Of a stretch of DNA of 64,000 nt, positions 44,136-53,217 are shown in pieces. How positions within the stretch are numbered: the first letter of the stretch is position 1; every line of letters starts with the position of its first letter. The notes beneath the pieces were generated by a model, which saw only the letters and a list, made by a program, of their open reading frames with translations, ran no database searches and was not told the origin of the DNA. The position numbers were made by a program, and so were the translations under genes. Source of the DNA: Paracoccaceae bacterium. GTDB lineage: Bacteria > Pseudomonadota > Alphaproteobacteria > Rhodobacterales > Rhodobacteraceae. The stretch spans positions 1 through 64,000 of the forward strand of contig JAIOJF010000053.1 of assembly GCA_019911965.1 (NCBI GenBank), given 5' to 3'.

Positions 44136-46188
44136 TCCTGCCTCCTACGGTGATCAGAAGATTGCCCTCGGTATCGCCGATGGCGCGGTCGCCGGGTTCA
44201 ATCAGGATGGTGGTGTCCATCTGGGTCACGATGGCGGGGCCGTCGATCACCGCATCCAGCGGCAGATGATCGCGCCAGTAGACGGGGGTTTCACAGGCCT
44301 CGCCGTCGAACACCACGCTGCGCGTTTCCATCAGCGCCCCGGCCAGCGTCGCCTTGCGCCCCGCCGGATCAATCAGCGTGCTCAGGTCCAGTTCGGGCCG
44401 TTCCCCGATCACCGAGCAGTTGACGTTCACCAGATTGACGCGGATTTCGTCCAGTTCCACCCGGAAGCGTTTGAAATAGGCTTTCTCGAACAGGTCCTGC
44501 AGGGTGGCGCGGTCCGGTGTCGGGTTGTCCAGCGGCACCCGCAGCAGATGCGTCTGGCCGATGAACTGCATGTCGACGGAACAGATATGGCGAATGCCGG
44601 TCAGGTCAATCGGCTCGGCCTCGATCAGGGCGCGGCCGGTGGCGATCTGGTCGGCAAAGATGGCGTGAACCTCGTCCACGTTCAGATTATCCAGCGGCTG
44701 GTTGACGGTGCGCACGAAATCGTGGCGCAGATCGGCAACCACGCAGCCAAGCGCATTGGTGATGCCGGGGCGGCAGGGCACCAGCACCCGCGGCACTCCG
44801 AGTTCACGCGCCAGCGCCGAGGCATGCAGCGGCCCCGCGCCGCCGAATGCGAACAGCGCGAAATCGCGCGGATCGGCCCCCAGCGACAGGGATACCATGC
44901 GGATCGCGCCCGCCATCTTCATGTTGGCAATGCGGATCACCGCTTCGGCGGCCTGCATGGCATTCAGGCCCAGCGGCTTGCCCAGCTTTTCGGTGAAAAC
45001 CGCCTCGACCACGGCGCGGGTCTTGTCGGCATCCGTCCGGCTTTTCACCGGCGGCACCAGCCGGCCCAGCAGCAGATTGGCATCCGAGATTGTCGGCTCC
45101 TGCCCGCCCTTGCCATAGCAGATCGGCCCGGGATCGGCCCCGGCGCTTTCCGGCCCGACCTCCAGCAGCCCCGCCGCGTTTACTCGCGCGATCGAGCCGC
45201 CGCCGGCCCCGACGGTGCGCACATCCACCATCGGCACATGGATCGGCATGGCATATTCGATCTCGATCTCGTTGCTGACGGCGGCTTCCGCGCCGCGGAT
45301 CAGCGCCACATCGGTCGAGGTGCCGCCCATGTCATAGGTCAGCAAATCCGGCACCCCGGCCCGCCGCCCGGTATAGGCCGCTGCCATCACGCCCGAGGCC
45401 GGCCCCGACATCACCGTCTTGGCCGCCTCGCGCGCCACGATACGGGCCGAGACCATGCCGCCATTGCCGTTCATCACCAGCACGTCATGGGCATAACCCC
45501 GCGCCGCCAGCTCGCGCGCCAGCCTATCGACATAGCGTTGCAGCAGCGGCTGGACCGAGGCGTTGACCGCCGCCGTCACGCCGCGTTCATATTCGCGGCT
45601 TTCCGACAACAGGGCGTGGCCCAGCGTGATGTGATCGTTCGGCCAGATCGCCGCCACGATCTCAGCCGCGCGGCGTTCATGGGCTGGGTTGGCATAGGCG
45701 TGCAGGAAATGGATCACCACCGCCTCGCAGCCTTTGGCCAGCAATTCGCGCGCCGCATCCGACACCGCACCCTCGTCCAGCGCGACATGCACCGCGCCAT
45801 CGGCCAGGCTGCGCTCCGCCACTTCCAGCCGCAGATCGCGCGGGATGATCGGGCGGAAGGTGCCTTTCATGCCGTAAGGCTGCGGGCGGGTGCGGCGACC
45901 GAGTTCCAGCACGTCGCGGAAACCCTTCGTGGTGATCAGCCCGGTCTTTGACAATTTGCGTTCCAGCACCGCGTTGGTGGTGGTGGTGGTGCCATGCACG
46001 ATCAGCGCCACCGACGGCAGATCGGCCCCGGCCTGGTCCAGCGCGTTCAGCACGCCATATGCCTGGTTGTCCAGTGTCGAAGGCACCTTGGCCAGCCGCA
46101 CCGAACCGTCACCGGCCAGCATGACCAGATCGGTAAAGGTGCCGCCGACATCGACGCCGACAACCGACCCGCGTTCGCCCTTGCTCAT
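44125..46188 (-). CDS. hyuA: Hydantoinase/oxoprolinase subunit A
   Basis: 687-residue HyuA-family ATPase. The actin-like phosphate-1 motif GVDVGGTFTDLVML is at residues 10-23, followed by HGTTTTTNAVLERK, GFRDVLELGRRTRPQPYGMK, YDMGGTSTDVALIRG (phosphate 2) and FAFGGAGPLHASALA. It hydrolyses ATP to drive ring opening with HyuB. A GntR-type palindrome (46219-46230) lies 31 bp upstream of its start, so transcription is probably inducer-controlled. Confidence 0.92.
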   Translation of the reverse strand: MSKGERGSVVGVDVGGTFTDLVMLAGDGSVRLAKVPSTLDNQAYGVLNALDQAGADLPSVALIVHGTTTTTNAVLERKLSKTGLITTKGFRDVLELGRRTRPQPYGMKGTFRPIIPRDLRLEVAERSLADGAVHVALDEGAVSDAARELLAKGCEAVVIHFLHAYANPAHERRAAEIVAAIWPNDHITLGHALLSESREYERGVTAAVNASVQPLLQRYVDRLARELAARGYAHDVLVMNGNGGMVSARIVAREAAKTVMSGPASGVMAAAYTGRRAGVPDLLTYDMGGTSTDVALIRGAEAAVSNEIEIEYAMPIHVPMVDVRTVGAGGGSIARVNAAGLLEVGPESAGADPGPICYGKGGQEPTISDANLLLGRLVPPVKSRTDADKTRAVVEAVFTEKLGKPLGLNAMQAAEAVIRIANMKMAGAIRMVSLSLGADPRDFALFAFGGAGPLHASALARELGVPRVLVPCRPGITNALGCVVADLRHDFVRTVNQPLDNLNVDEVHAIFADQIATGRALIEAEPIDLTGIRHICSVDMQFIGQTHLLRVPLDNPTPDRATLQDLFEKAYFKRFRVELDEIRVNLVNVNCSVIGERPELDLSTLIDPAGRKATLAGALMETRSVVFDGEACETPVYWRDHLPLDAVIDGPAIVTQMDTTILIEPGDRAIGDTEGNLLITVGGRNAD

Positions 46189-46218
46189 GCACGCTTCCTT
46201 CGCTGTTCCTGCGGATCA

Positions 46219-46230
46219 TTTGTATACAAA
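46219..46230. promoter_or_regulatory. GntR-type palindromic operator
   Basis: TTTGTATACAAA, a perfect 12-bp palindrome midway in the hyuA/ligase divergent region (46189-46339). TTGTATACAA is a frequent operator of GntR-family (FadR/VanR group) regulators. No GntR gene lies in the window. Confidence 0.55.
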
Positions 46231-46339
46231 CAAAAACCTCGCGGTCCAGCAAATTGTAGCCCGTTGCATCGCCGCATCTGCCTAACTAGAAGCGGGTGTC
46301 CGGTTGGCTGTCCGGGCGTAAACGGCAGAGGATTAGGCA

Positions 46340-47704
46340 ATGACCGGCAACCTGACATTCGAAGACCTGGAGGCCCTTGTGGAAAGCGGCGAGATCGACA
46401 CCGTGCTGGTCTGCATGGTGGACATGCAGGGCCGCCTTCAGGGCAAACGGTTCCATGCCGGCCATTTCGTCACCAGCGCCTGGCAGGAGACACATTGCTG
46501 CAATTACCTGCTGGCCACCGATCTGGAAATGTACACGGTCGAGGGCTTCGCCGCGACCAGTTGGCAGCGCGGCTACGGTGATTATACCCTGCGCCCGGAC
46601 ATGAGCACCCTGCGCCGCGTCGCCTGGCAGGAGGGCACGGCGATGGTGCTTTGCGATGTCTTCGATCACCACGGCCATGCCCCGGTGGCGCATTCCCCCC
46701 GCGCCATGCTGAAGGCACAGGTCGCCCGGCTGGAGGCAATGGGCTTCAGCGCCGTTGCCGCGACCGAACTGGAGTTCTTCCTGTTCGAGAAAAGCTACCG
46801 CGATCTCCACCGCGACGGCTATCGCGACTTGCAGCCCTTGAGCTATTACAACGAGGATTACAGCCTGACCCTGACCAGCCGCGAAGAAGACGTGATGCGC
46901 GCGCTTCGCAACGGCCTGTTCGCCTCCGGCGTGCCCGTGGAAGGCTCCAAGGGCGAGGCCGAGGCCGGGCAGGAGGAACTGAACCTGCGCTACGGCCCGG
47001 CGCTGGCCTCGGCGGAATATCACGCGATTGCCAAACATGCGGCCAAGGAAATCGGCTGGCAGAAGGGCCGCGCCGTCAGCTTTCTGCCGAAATGGCATCC
47101 TGACCGGGTCGGCTCGGCGGCGCATGTGCATATTTCGCTGTGGTCGGCAGATGGCCTGCCGGCGTTCCACGATCCCGAGGCGGCGCATGGCCTGTCGGCG
47201 CTGGGGCGGCAGTTTCTCGGCGGATTGCTGAAATATGCCGATGACCTGACGCTGCTGATGGCGCCTTACGTCAACAGCTACAAGCGGTTCCAGAAGGGCA
47301 CCTTCGCCCCCACCCGCAAGGTCTGGTCGGTGGATAACCGCACCGCGGCCTACCGCTTGTGCGGCGAAGGATCGGCGGCGGTGCGCGTGGAATGCCGGGT
47401 GCCGGGGTCGGACATGAACCCCTACCTGGTGATGGCGGGCATGATCGCCGCCGGTATCGCGGGCATCGAAGAGGGGCTCGATCCCGGCCCCGCCCTGACC
47501 GGCGATGCCTATGACGGCAAGGGTGCCAAGATCCCGGCCTCGCTGGACGCCGCGACCGAAGCGTTCCGCGGCTCGCCCCTGCTGCGGGCGGCCTTCGGCG
47601 ATGCGGTGGTCGATCACTACGCCCATGCCGCCGACTGGGAACAGGAATGCTTCGATAACGCCGTCACCGACTGGGAAATCGCCCGCGGCTTCGAGCGCGC
47701 GTGA
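46340..47704 (+). CDS. Glutamine synthetase family ligase
   Basis: 454-residue GlnA-like enzyme of the gamma-glutamylpolyamine or gamma-glutamylmethylamide synthetase type. N-terminal beta-grasp (VCMVDMQGRLQGKRFHAGHF), then catalytic TELEFFLFEKSY, NLRYGPALASAEYH, HVHISLWSADG, NSYKRFQKGTFAPTRKVWSV and RVECRVPGSDMNPYLVMAGM. The N-terminal lid differs from ammonium-using GS. Divergent from hyuA around the TTTGTATACAAA palindrome, so probably co-regulated with it. Confidence 0.87.
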   Translation: MTGNLTFEDLEALVESGEIDTVLVCMVDMQGRLQGKRFHAGHFVTSAWQETHCCNYLLATDLEMYTVEGFAATSWQRGYGDYTLRPDMSTLRRVAWQEGTAMVLCDVFDHHGHAPVAHSPRAMLKAQVARLEAMGFSAVAATELEFFLFEKSYRDLHRDGYRDLQPLSYYNEDYSLTLTSREEDVMRALRNGLFASGVPVEGSKGEAEAGQEELNLRYGPALASAEYHAIAKHAAKEIGWQKGRAVSFLPKWHPDRVGSAAHVHISLWSADGLPAFHDPEAAHGLSALGRQFLGGLLKYADDLTLLMAPYVNSYKRFQKGTFAPTRKVWSVDNRTAAYRLCGEGSAAVRVECRVPGSDMNPYLVMAGMIAAGIAGIEEGLDPGPALTGDAYDGKGAKIPASLDAATEAFRGSPLLRAAFGDAVVDHYAHAADWEQECFDNAVTDWEIARGFERA

Positions 47705-48868
47705 CTATTCCCAGCCGTCGGCGAAACCCTTCGGCACCAGCAGGATATCCTTGCTGACATCGTTCAGGTCACGGTGGCCGCAGAAGGCCATCGACAGGTC
47801 CAGTTCCTTGTGCAGCACCTGCAGGGCCGAAGTCACGCCAGCCTCGCCATTGGCCCCGAGGCCATAGATATAGGCCCGCCCGATCATCGTTCCCTTTGCC
47901 CCCATCGCATAGGCCTTCAGGATGTCCTGGCCGGTGCGGATGCCGCTGTCGAGATGTACCTCGATCTTGTCGCCGACCGCGTCCATGATCGCCGGCAGGG
48001 CGCGGATCGACGAAGGCGCGCCGTCCAACTGCCGCCCGCCGTGGTTGGACACGATGATCGCATCGGCCCCGACCTTGACCGCCTGACGGGCGTCCTCGGC
48101 CTCCATGATGCCCTTCAGGATCAGCGGTCCGCCCCACATCTTCTTGATCTTCTTCACCGCTTCCCAGTCAAGCCGCGGATCGAATTGCTGGGCGGTCCAT
48201 TCCATCAGGCGCGACGGATCGACCACGCCTTCGACATGGCCGACGATATTGCGGAACTCGCGGCGTTTCGTGCCCAGCATGCCAAGGCCCCAGCGGACCT
48301 TGGTGGCAAGGTTCAGCATGTTCGCCAGCGTCGGCTTGGGCGGTGCCGACAGGCCGTTCTTCAGATCGCGGTGGCGCTGGCCGAGGATTTGCAGATCCAG
48401 CGTCAGCACCAGCGCCGAGCATCTGGCGGCCTTGGCGCGCTCGATGATCGCCTTCAGGAATTTCTCGTCGCGCATCACGTAAAGCTGGAACCAGAAGGGC
48501 TTGGTGGTGTGTTCCGCGACATCCTCGATCGAGCAGATCGACATTGTGGACAGGGTGAACGGCACGCCGAATGCCTCGGCCGCCTTTGCCGCCTTGATCT
48601 CGCCATCGGCGTGTTGCATCCCGAGCATGCCCACCGGCGCAAGCGCCACCGGCATGGCGTAGTCCTGGCCGATCATCTTCGTTGCCGTGGTGCGGTTCGA
48701 CATGTCGACAGCAACCCGCTGGCGAAAATGTATCTGCTGGAAATCGCTGGTATTTTCGCGGAATGTCTGCTGCGTCCACGAGCCTGTCTCGGCATATTCA
48801 TAGAACATTTTCGGCACGCGGCGCTTGTAGAGGCGGTGCAGGTCGTCGATGCAGGTGATGACGGTCAT
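47705..48868 (-). CDS. lldD: FMN-dependent alpha-hydroxyacid dehydrogenase (L-lactate dehydrogenase-like)
   Basis: 387-residue member of the glycolate oxidase/LldD family. It has VALAPVGMLGMQHADGE, LVLTLDLQILGQRHRD and the signature SNHGGRQLDGAPSSIRALP with the catalytic His, then HLDSGIRTGQDILKAYAMGA binding FMN phosphate. It oxidises a 2-hydroxy acid (lactate, glycolate, mandelate) at the membrane side. The stop abuts that of the upstream ligase with no gap. No lactate permease or LldR is near, so lactate specificity is not assured. Confidence 0.85.
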   Translation of the reverse strand: MTVITCIDDLHRLYKRRVPKMFYEYAETGSWTQQTFRENTSDFQQIHFRQRVAVDMSNRTTATKMIGQDYAMPVALAPVGMLGMQHADGEIKAAKAAEAFGVPFTLSTMSICSIEDVAEHTTKPFWFQLYVMRDEKFLKAIIERAKAARCSALVLTLDLQILGQRHRDLKNGLSAPPKPTLANMLNLATKVRWGLGMLGTKRREFRNIVGHVEGVVDPSRLMEWTAQQFDPRLDWEAVKKIKKMWGGPLILKGIMEAEDARQAVKVGADAIIVSNHGGRQLDGAPSSIRALPAIMDAVGDKIEVHLDSGIRTGQDILKAYAMGAKGTMIGRAYIYGLGANGEAGVTSALQVLHKELDLSMAFCGHRDLNDVSKDILLVPKGFADGWE

Positions 48869-48889
48869 GGGCGGTCTCCGGGGATAATC

Positions 48890-48906
48890 GGTAATGTTTC
48901 TTTACC
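48890..48906. promoter_or_regulatory. Inverted repeat upstream of lldD-like gene
   Basis: GGTAA-N7-TTACC, 22 bp before the start codon. Position and symmetry suit a repressor site. The remainder of the 144-bp gap 48869-49012 shows no gene. Confidence 0.3.
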
Positions 48907-49012
48907 AATAGATGGAAATTTCTGCAATGCGGCATTTCGGGCGATCCGGCCCCGATCTTTCACCGCAACCTTGCGGAAATCAACCATCCTGTCAGATGCG
49001 GCGCGAAGGGCG

Positions 49013-49828
49013 CTACCGACGCGGCGAGGCCGGTTTAGCGAAGGTGACGGACAGGCCCGGCAAAGCCGCGCCGCTGATCCGGGTCTGCCAGGTTTCGCCG
49101 GGGGCAATCGGGCGGGCATCGGTCAGGGTGCCGGTGGTGATCCATTCGCTGGGCTGGATCGGTGCCGCCCCCGGCATGGCCGGGATTTCCGCGATCAGCC
49201 GGCGCAAAGCCTGAACCGGCCCGCCCAGCACGTCCGCGCCGCTGCCCGTCAGGGATTGCCCGGGGCCGCTCAGGGTCAGCGTCAGGTCGGCCAATGCCTG
49301 CCCGCCATCGGCCAGCAGCGGGGCGGCGTCCTGCAACGGGCCATGCCAGAACGCCGCGTGCATGGCGAAGGCGGCCACGCTGTCGGGCGCGGTGAACCGC
49401 CAGCCGGGATAGGCGGACCAGACGATTTCCACCCCATGCGCCACCGCATCGATGCAGGCGGCCAGTGCGGCATCGCTCATGCCCTCATCGGGTGTGGCGC
49501 AGAAGCGGAAGGCGATTTCCGGCTCGATCCGGCATTCCGGCAAGGCTGGCAGCACGATCACGCCATCCGCCGGGATCGTCCCGGTACTGGCGCGATACAT
49601 CCAGCCCCAGACCGGCGCGTGTACATTGTAGATGTCCCAGATAGTGCGGTTGGTGAAACCGATCTTGCGCCCTGCAGCCTGCTCGCCCCGCGCCAGCCTC
49701 TGGCGGTGCATGTCGGCGGCGATGGCATAGCCTGCATTCAGATCGAATGCGGGCATGTCGCGGCTGGGCGGGTCGATCTGCTGGCCGGTATCGAAGGCCG
49801 CCAGCAGCCGTGCGGCAATACCGCCCAT
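49013..49828 (-). CDS. 2-keto-4-pentenoate hydratase-like protein (MhpD/FAH family)
   Basis: 271-residue protein of the MhpD/fumarylacetoacetate-hydrolase fold. GRKIGFTNRTIWDIYNVHAP is the N-terminal substrate loop, LPECRIEPEIAFRF carries the metal-binding Glu pair, and HGVEIVWSAYPGWRF a later conserved part. Members hydrate 2-hydroxypenta-2,4-dienoate or decarboxylate oxalocrotonate. ATG 49828 lies 4 bp after the trpA stop, so it is translated with trpA although no tryptophan-pathway role is known for it. Confidence 0.8.
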   Translation of the reverse strand: MGGIAARLLAAFDTGQQIDPPSRDMPAFDLNAGYAIAADMHRQRLARGEQAAGRKIGFTNRTIWDIYNVHAPVWGWMYRASTGTIPADGVIVLPALPECRIEPEIAFRFCATPDEGMSDAALAACIDAVAHGVEIVWSAYPGWRFTAPDSVAAFAMHAAFWHGPLQDAAPLLADGGQALADLTLTLSGPGQSLTGSGADVLGGPVQALRRLIAEIPAMPGAAPIQPSEWITTGTLTDARPIAPGETWQTRISGAALPGLSVTFAKPASPRR

Positions 49829-49832
49829 CCGA

Positions 49833-50624
49833 TCAGGCCCGGTGCGCGCCATCGGCCAGCCCGCGCACGAAATCCAGCACCTCCGCCACCGGGCGGCCAT
49901 TGCCGATCAGATCGACGATGGCCGAGCCGACAACCACGCCATCCGCCACCCGCGCAATCGCCTCGGCGGATTCGGGCGTCTTGATGCCGAAGCCGACGAC
50001 CACCGGAATATCCGTGGATGCCTTGATTCGCGCCACTTCCGGCGCGACGATCCCGGCATTAGCCTCGGCAGCACCGGTGATGCCGGTGATCGAGACGTAA
50101 TAGAGAAACCCCGAGGTATTCTGCAGCACCTTCGGCAGGCGGCGGGCATCGGTTGTCGGGGTGGCAAGGCGGATGAAGTTCATGCCTGCGGCACTGGCGG
50201 GCAGGCACAGTTCCTCGTCTTCCTCGGGCGGCAGGTCGACCACGATCAGCCCGTCGATCCCGGCCTTGCCTGCATCCTTCAGGAACGCCGCGACGCCATG
50301 CGAATAGATCGGGTTGTAATATCCCATCAGCACGATGGGCGTGGTCCGGTCGGTCTTGCGAAACTCGGCCGCCAGCGCCAGCGTCCGCTTCAGCGTCATG
50401 CCGCCTTCCAATGCGCGCTGGCCGGCCAACTGGATGGTCGGGCCGTCGGCCATCGGATCGGTGAACGGCAGGCCCAGTTCGATCACATCGACACCCGCGC
50501 CCGGCAGGCCCTTCACCACCGCCAGCGAAGTGTCGTAATCGGGATCACCCGCCATCACATAGGCGACAAAGGCCTTTTTGCCCTCGGCCTTCAGGCGCTG
50601 AAAGGTGGCGTCGATTCTGGTCAT
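49833..50624 (-). CDS. trpA: Tryptophan synthase alpha subunit
   Basis: 263-residue TIM barrel that splits indole-3-glycerol phosphate. [19 protein letters not shown] carries the catalytic Glu and Asp, [13 protein letters not shown] and VSITGITGA hold the substrate loop, and [11 protein letters not shown] the phosphate site. trpB and trpF are not adjacent in this window, so trpA is separated from the rest of the pathway here or trpB lies elsewhere. Confidence 0.94.
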   Translation of the reverse strand: MTRIDATFQRLKAEGKKAFVAYVMAGDPDYDTSLAVVKGLPGAGVDVIELGLPFTDPMADGPTIQLAGQRALEGGMTLKRTLALAAEFRKTDRTTPIVLMGYYNPIYSHGVAAFLKDAGKAGIDGLIVVDLPPEEDEELCLPASAAGMNFIRLATPTTDARRLPKVLQNTSGFLYYVSITGITGAAEANAGIVAPEVARIKASTDIPVVVGFGIKTPESAEAIARVADGVVVGSAIVDLIGNGRPVAEVLDFVRGLADGAHRA

Positions 50625-50743
50625 GGTATCCCTCGTTTTCTGGCCGGGACGGTTTGCGACATGGGGGCGGGAAAATCAATGGGCAAAGGCGGGCGGGCAT
50701 TCGGCCTCTGGCCTCTTGCCATGCGGGGGGCTAACACGTCTGC

Positions 50744-51934
50744 ATGAACCTCGCCGCGCTCAGCTATCGTGATTTCCGCATTTACGTCTCGGGCAACCTG
50801 TTTGCCCTGAACGGCATGTTGATGCAGCGGCTGACAATCGGCTGGCTGGCCTGGGACCTGACGCAATCGGCCAGCTTCGTCGGCCTTGTCGCCTTCGTCA
50901 ATTTCGTACCGACAGTGCTGACCGGGCCGGTCTTCGGGGTGCTGATCGACCGCGCCGATGTCAAGCGGGCGGCGCTGGCAACCCAGACCTCGCTGCTCGT
51001 GCTGGCCATGCTGTTATTCGCGAGCTTCCGGCTGGACATGCTTGGCCCGGTCCTGCTGACCGTGTTTTCGCTTCTGCTGGGGGTGGTTGCCTCGGCGCAT
51101 AACCCGGTGCGCATGTCGCTGGCGCCGCGCCTGGTGGCGCGGGCGGCGGTGCCGTCGGTGGTGACGCTGGTGGCGATCAACTTCAACCTCGCGCGGCTGA
51201 CCGGCCCGGCGCTGGCGGGCTGGATCATCGCAGGCTGGGGCATCGGCGTGGCGATGGTCGTGCCGGCCTTGTGCTACCTGCCGTTCATCATGGCGCTGTC
51301 GCGGCTGAACCCCCGCGAGCGCAGCCGCCCGGTCGCCAAGGCGACATTCCTTGGCGCGCTCACCGAAGGGGTGCGCCACGCCGCGGGCCACCGCCATATC
51401 CGCGACGCGATCATCGCCACCGGCATTTTCGCCTTCGTCATCCGCGGCACGCTGGAAATCCTGCCGGTGCTGGCGGACGGGGTGTTCGCCAAGGGGGCTG
51501 CCGGGCTGGGGCTTCTGACCTCGGCGGCGGGTCTCGGGGCGGTGATGGCGGGGCTGTTCAAGGCGCTGACGCCGGGCCAGAGCACCTCGCGCCTGCCACG
51601 CGGGGCGCTGTTGCTGACGCTGATCGGCATCGGCGCGGTCGGCTTGCTGGGGATGTCGCAAAGCTGGGAATTGTCGCTGGCGCTGGTGGTCTGGCTGGGC
51701 TTTGCCTCGTCGGTATCCGGCATCTCGATGCAGACGGCGATCCAGATCGACCTTGACGATGATCTGCGCGGCCGGGTGATGAGCCTCTGGGCGATGGTCG
51801 GCATCGGCGCGGCGGCGGTCGGGGCGATGGTGCTGGGCCTGCTGGTGGACCTGGTCGGTTTTGCGCCGACGCTGGGCCTGGCCGGTGCGGCGGGCGTGGT
51901 GCTGCTGGGCGCACTGATCGCGCGGTTGCGCTAG
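50744..51934 (+). CDS. MFS transporter (EntS/MFS_3-like)
   Basis: 396-residue membrane protein with about 11-12 helices. Residues 5-25 (LSYRDFRIYVSGNLFALNGM) and the loop GVLIDRADVKRAAL are typical of the MFS_3 group of exporters (EntS, macrolide and siderophore efflux). Large hydrophobic stretches extend to the C-terminal LGLAGAAGVVLLGALIARLR. Substrate unknown. It is divergent from trpA and followed after 55 bp by ychF. Confidence 0.82.
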   Translation: MNLAALSYRDFRIYVSGNLFALNGMLMQRLTIGWLAWDLTQSASFVGLVAFVNFVPTVLTGPVFGVLIDRADVKRAALATQTSLLVLAMLLFASFRLDMLGPVLLTVFSLLLGVVASAHNPVRMSLAPRLVARAAVPSVVTLVAINFNLARLTGPALAGWIIAGWGIGVAMVVPALCYLPFIMALSRLNPRERSRPVAKATFLGALTEGVRHAAGHRHIRDAIIATGIFAFVIRGTLEILPVLADGVFAKGAAGLGLLTSAAGLGAVMAGLFKALTPGQSTSRLPRGALLLTLIGIGAVGLLGMSQSWELSLALVVWLGFASSVSGISMQTAIQIDLDDDLRGRVMSLWAMVGIGAAAVGAMVLGLLVDLVGFAPTLGLAGAAGVVLLGALIARLR

Positions 51935-51989
51935 GGCGCGAACGCCCCTATGAAGCGGCGCGGATTTCCCGAAGTGACGGAGTAATGTG

Positions 51990-53087
51990 ATGGGGTTCAA
52001 GACCGGTATCGTGGGCCTGCCCAATGTGGGCAAATCGACCCTGTTCAACGCCCTGACGCGGACGGCGGCGGCGCAGGCGGCGAATTTCCCGTTCTGCACC
52101 ATCGAACCCAATGTCGGCGAAGTGGCGATGCCGGATGCGCGGCTGGACAAGCTCGCGGCGATTGCCGGCTCCAAGCAGATCATCCCGACGCGGATGACCT
52201 TCGTCGATATCGCCGGGCTGGTGAAGGGCGCCTCCAAGGGCGAAGGGCTGGGCAACCAGTTCCTGGCCAATATCCGCGAATGCGACGCCATCGCGCATGT
52301 GCTGCGGTGTTTCGAGGACGATGACGTCACCCATGTCGAAGGCCGGGTCGATCCGGTGGCCGATGCCGAGGTGATCGAGACCGAGCTGATGATCGCCGAC
52401 ATGGAATCCATCGAAAAACGGCTGGCCAATCTCAGCCGCAAGATCAAGGGCGGCGACAAGGCCTCGCTGGAGGCCGACGCGCTGCTGCGCCGGGCGCTGG
52501 CGGCGCTGGAGGCGGGCAAGCCCGCGCGTTCGGTCGAGATTTCCGCCGACGAAGCCAAGGGCTGGGCGATGCTGCAATTGCTGACCGCCAAGCCGGTCCT
52601 GTTCGTGTGCAACGTGGACGAGGCCGATGCCGCAACCGGCAATGCGCTGTCCGAACGGGTGGCGGCAATGGCGGCGGAACAGGGGGCCGGTTCGGTGGTG
52701 ATCTCGGCCGCGATCGAGGAAGAAATCAGCCAGCTTGACGATGCCGAACGCGATGAATTCCTGGCCGAGATGGGGCTGGCCGAGGCGGGCCTCGACCGGC
52801 TGATCCGCGCCGGATACGAATTGCTGCAATTGCAGACCTATTTCACCGTCGGCCCGAAAGAGGCCCGCGCCTGGACCATCCGCAAGGGCACGCCCGCGCC
52901 ACAGGCCGCCGGTGTGATCCACGGCGATTTTGAAAAGGGCTTCATCCGGGCGGAAACCATCGCTTATGACGATTTCATCGCCTGCGGCGGCGAGCAAGCG
53001 GCGAAAGAGGCCGGCAAGATGCGCGCCGAGGGCAAGGCCTATATCGTCAAGGACGGCGATGTGCTGCATTTCCTGTTCAATACCTGA
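51990..53087 (+). CDS. ychF: YchF/Obg-like ribosome-binding ATPase
   Basis: 365-residue TRAFAC P-loop protein. G1 is [15 protein letters not shown]3 is [17 protein letters not shown], and G4 reads CNVDEAD (NxxE instead of NKxD, the reason YchF prefers ATP). A coiled-coil insertion and a C-terminal TGS-like domain ([17 protein letters not shown] ... YDDFIACGG) follow. ATG 51990 is favoured over an overlapping GTG three bases earlier. Housekeeping gene, monocistronic. Confidence 0.95.
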   Translation: MGFKTGIVGLPNVGKSTLFNALTRTAAAQAANFPFCTIEPNVGEVAMPDARLDKLAAIAGSKQIIPTRMTFVDIAGLVKGASKGEGLGNQFLANIRECDAIAHVLRCFEDDDVTHVEGRVDPVADAEVIETELMIADMESIEKRLANLSRKIKGGDKASLEADALLRRALAALEAGKPARSVEISADEAKGWAMLQLLTAKPVLFVCNVDEADAATGNALSERVAAMAAEQGAGSVVISAAIEEEISQLDDAERDEFLAEMGLAEAGLDRLIRAGYELLQLQTYFTVGPKEARAWTIRKGTPAPQAAGVIHGDFEKGFIRAETIAYDDFIACGGEQAAKEAGKMRAEGKAYIVKDGDVLHFLFNT

Positions 53088-53217
53088 CAGCCCGCTACCC
53101 CAACTCGGCTGCATTCGCGGCAAATCCACCGCATATGGCGGCGGCGTCTTCAGCCGCTGTTAAGCCTGACCCGGCAGTCTTTCCCTTGCGTGGGGGCGCA
53201 GTGCTTGGGAGCCAGGG

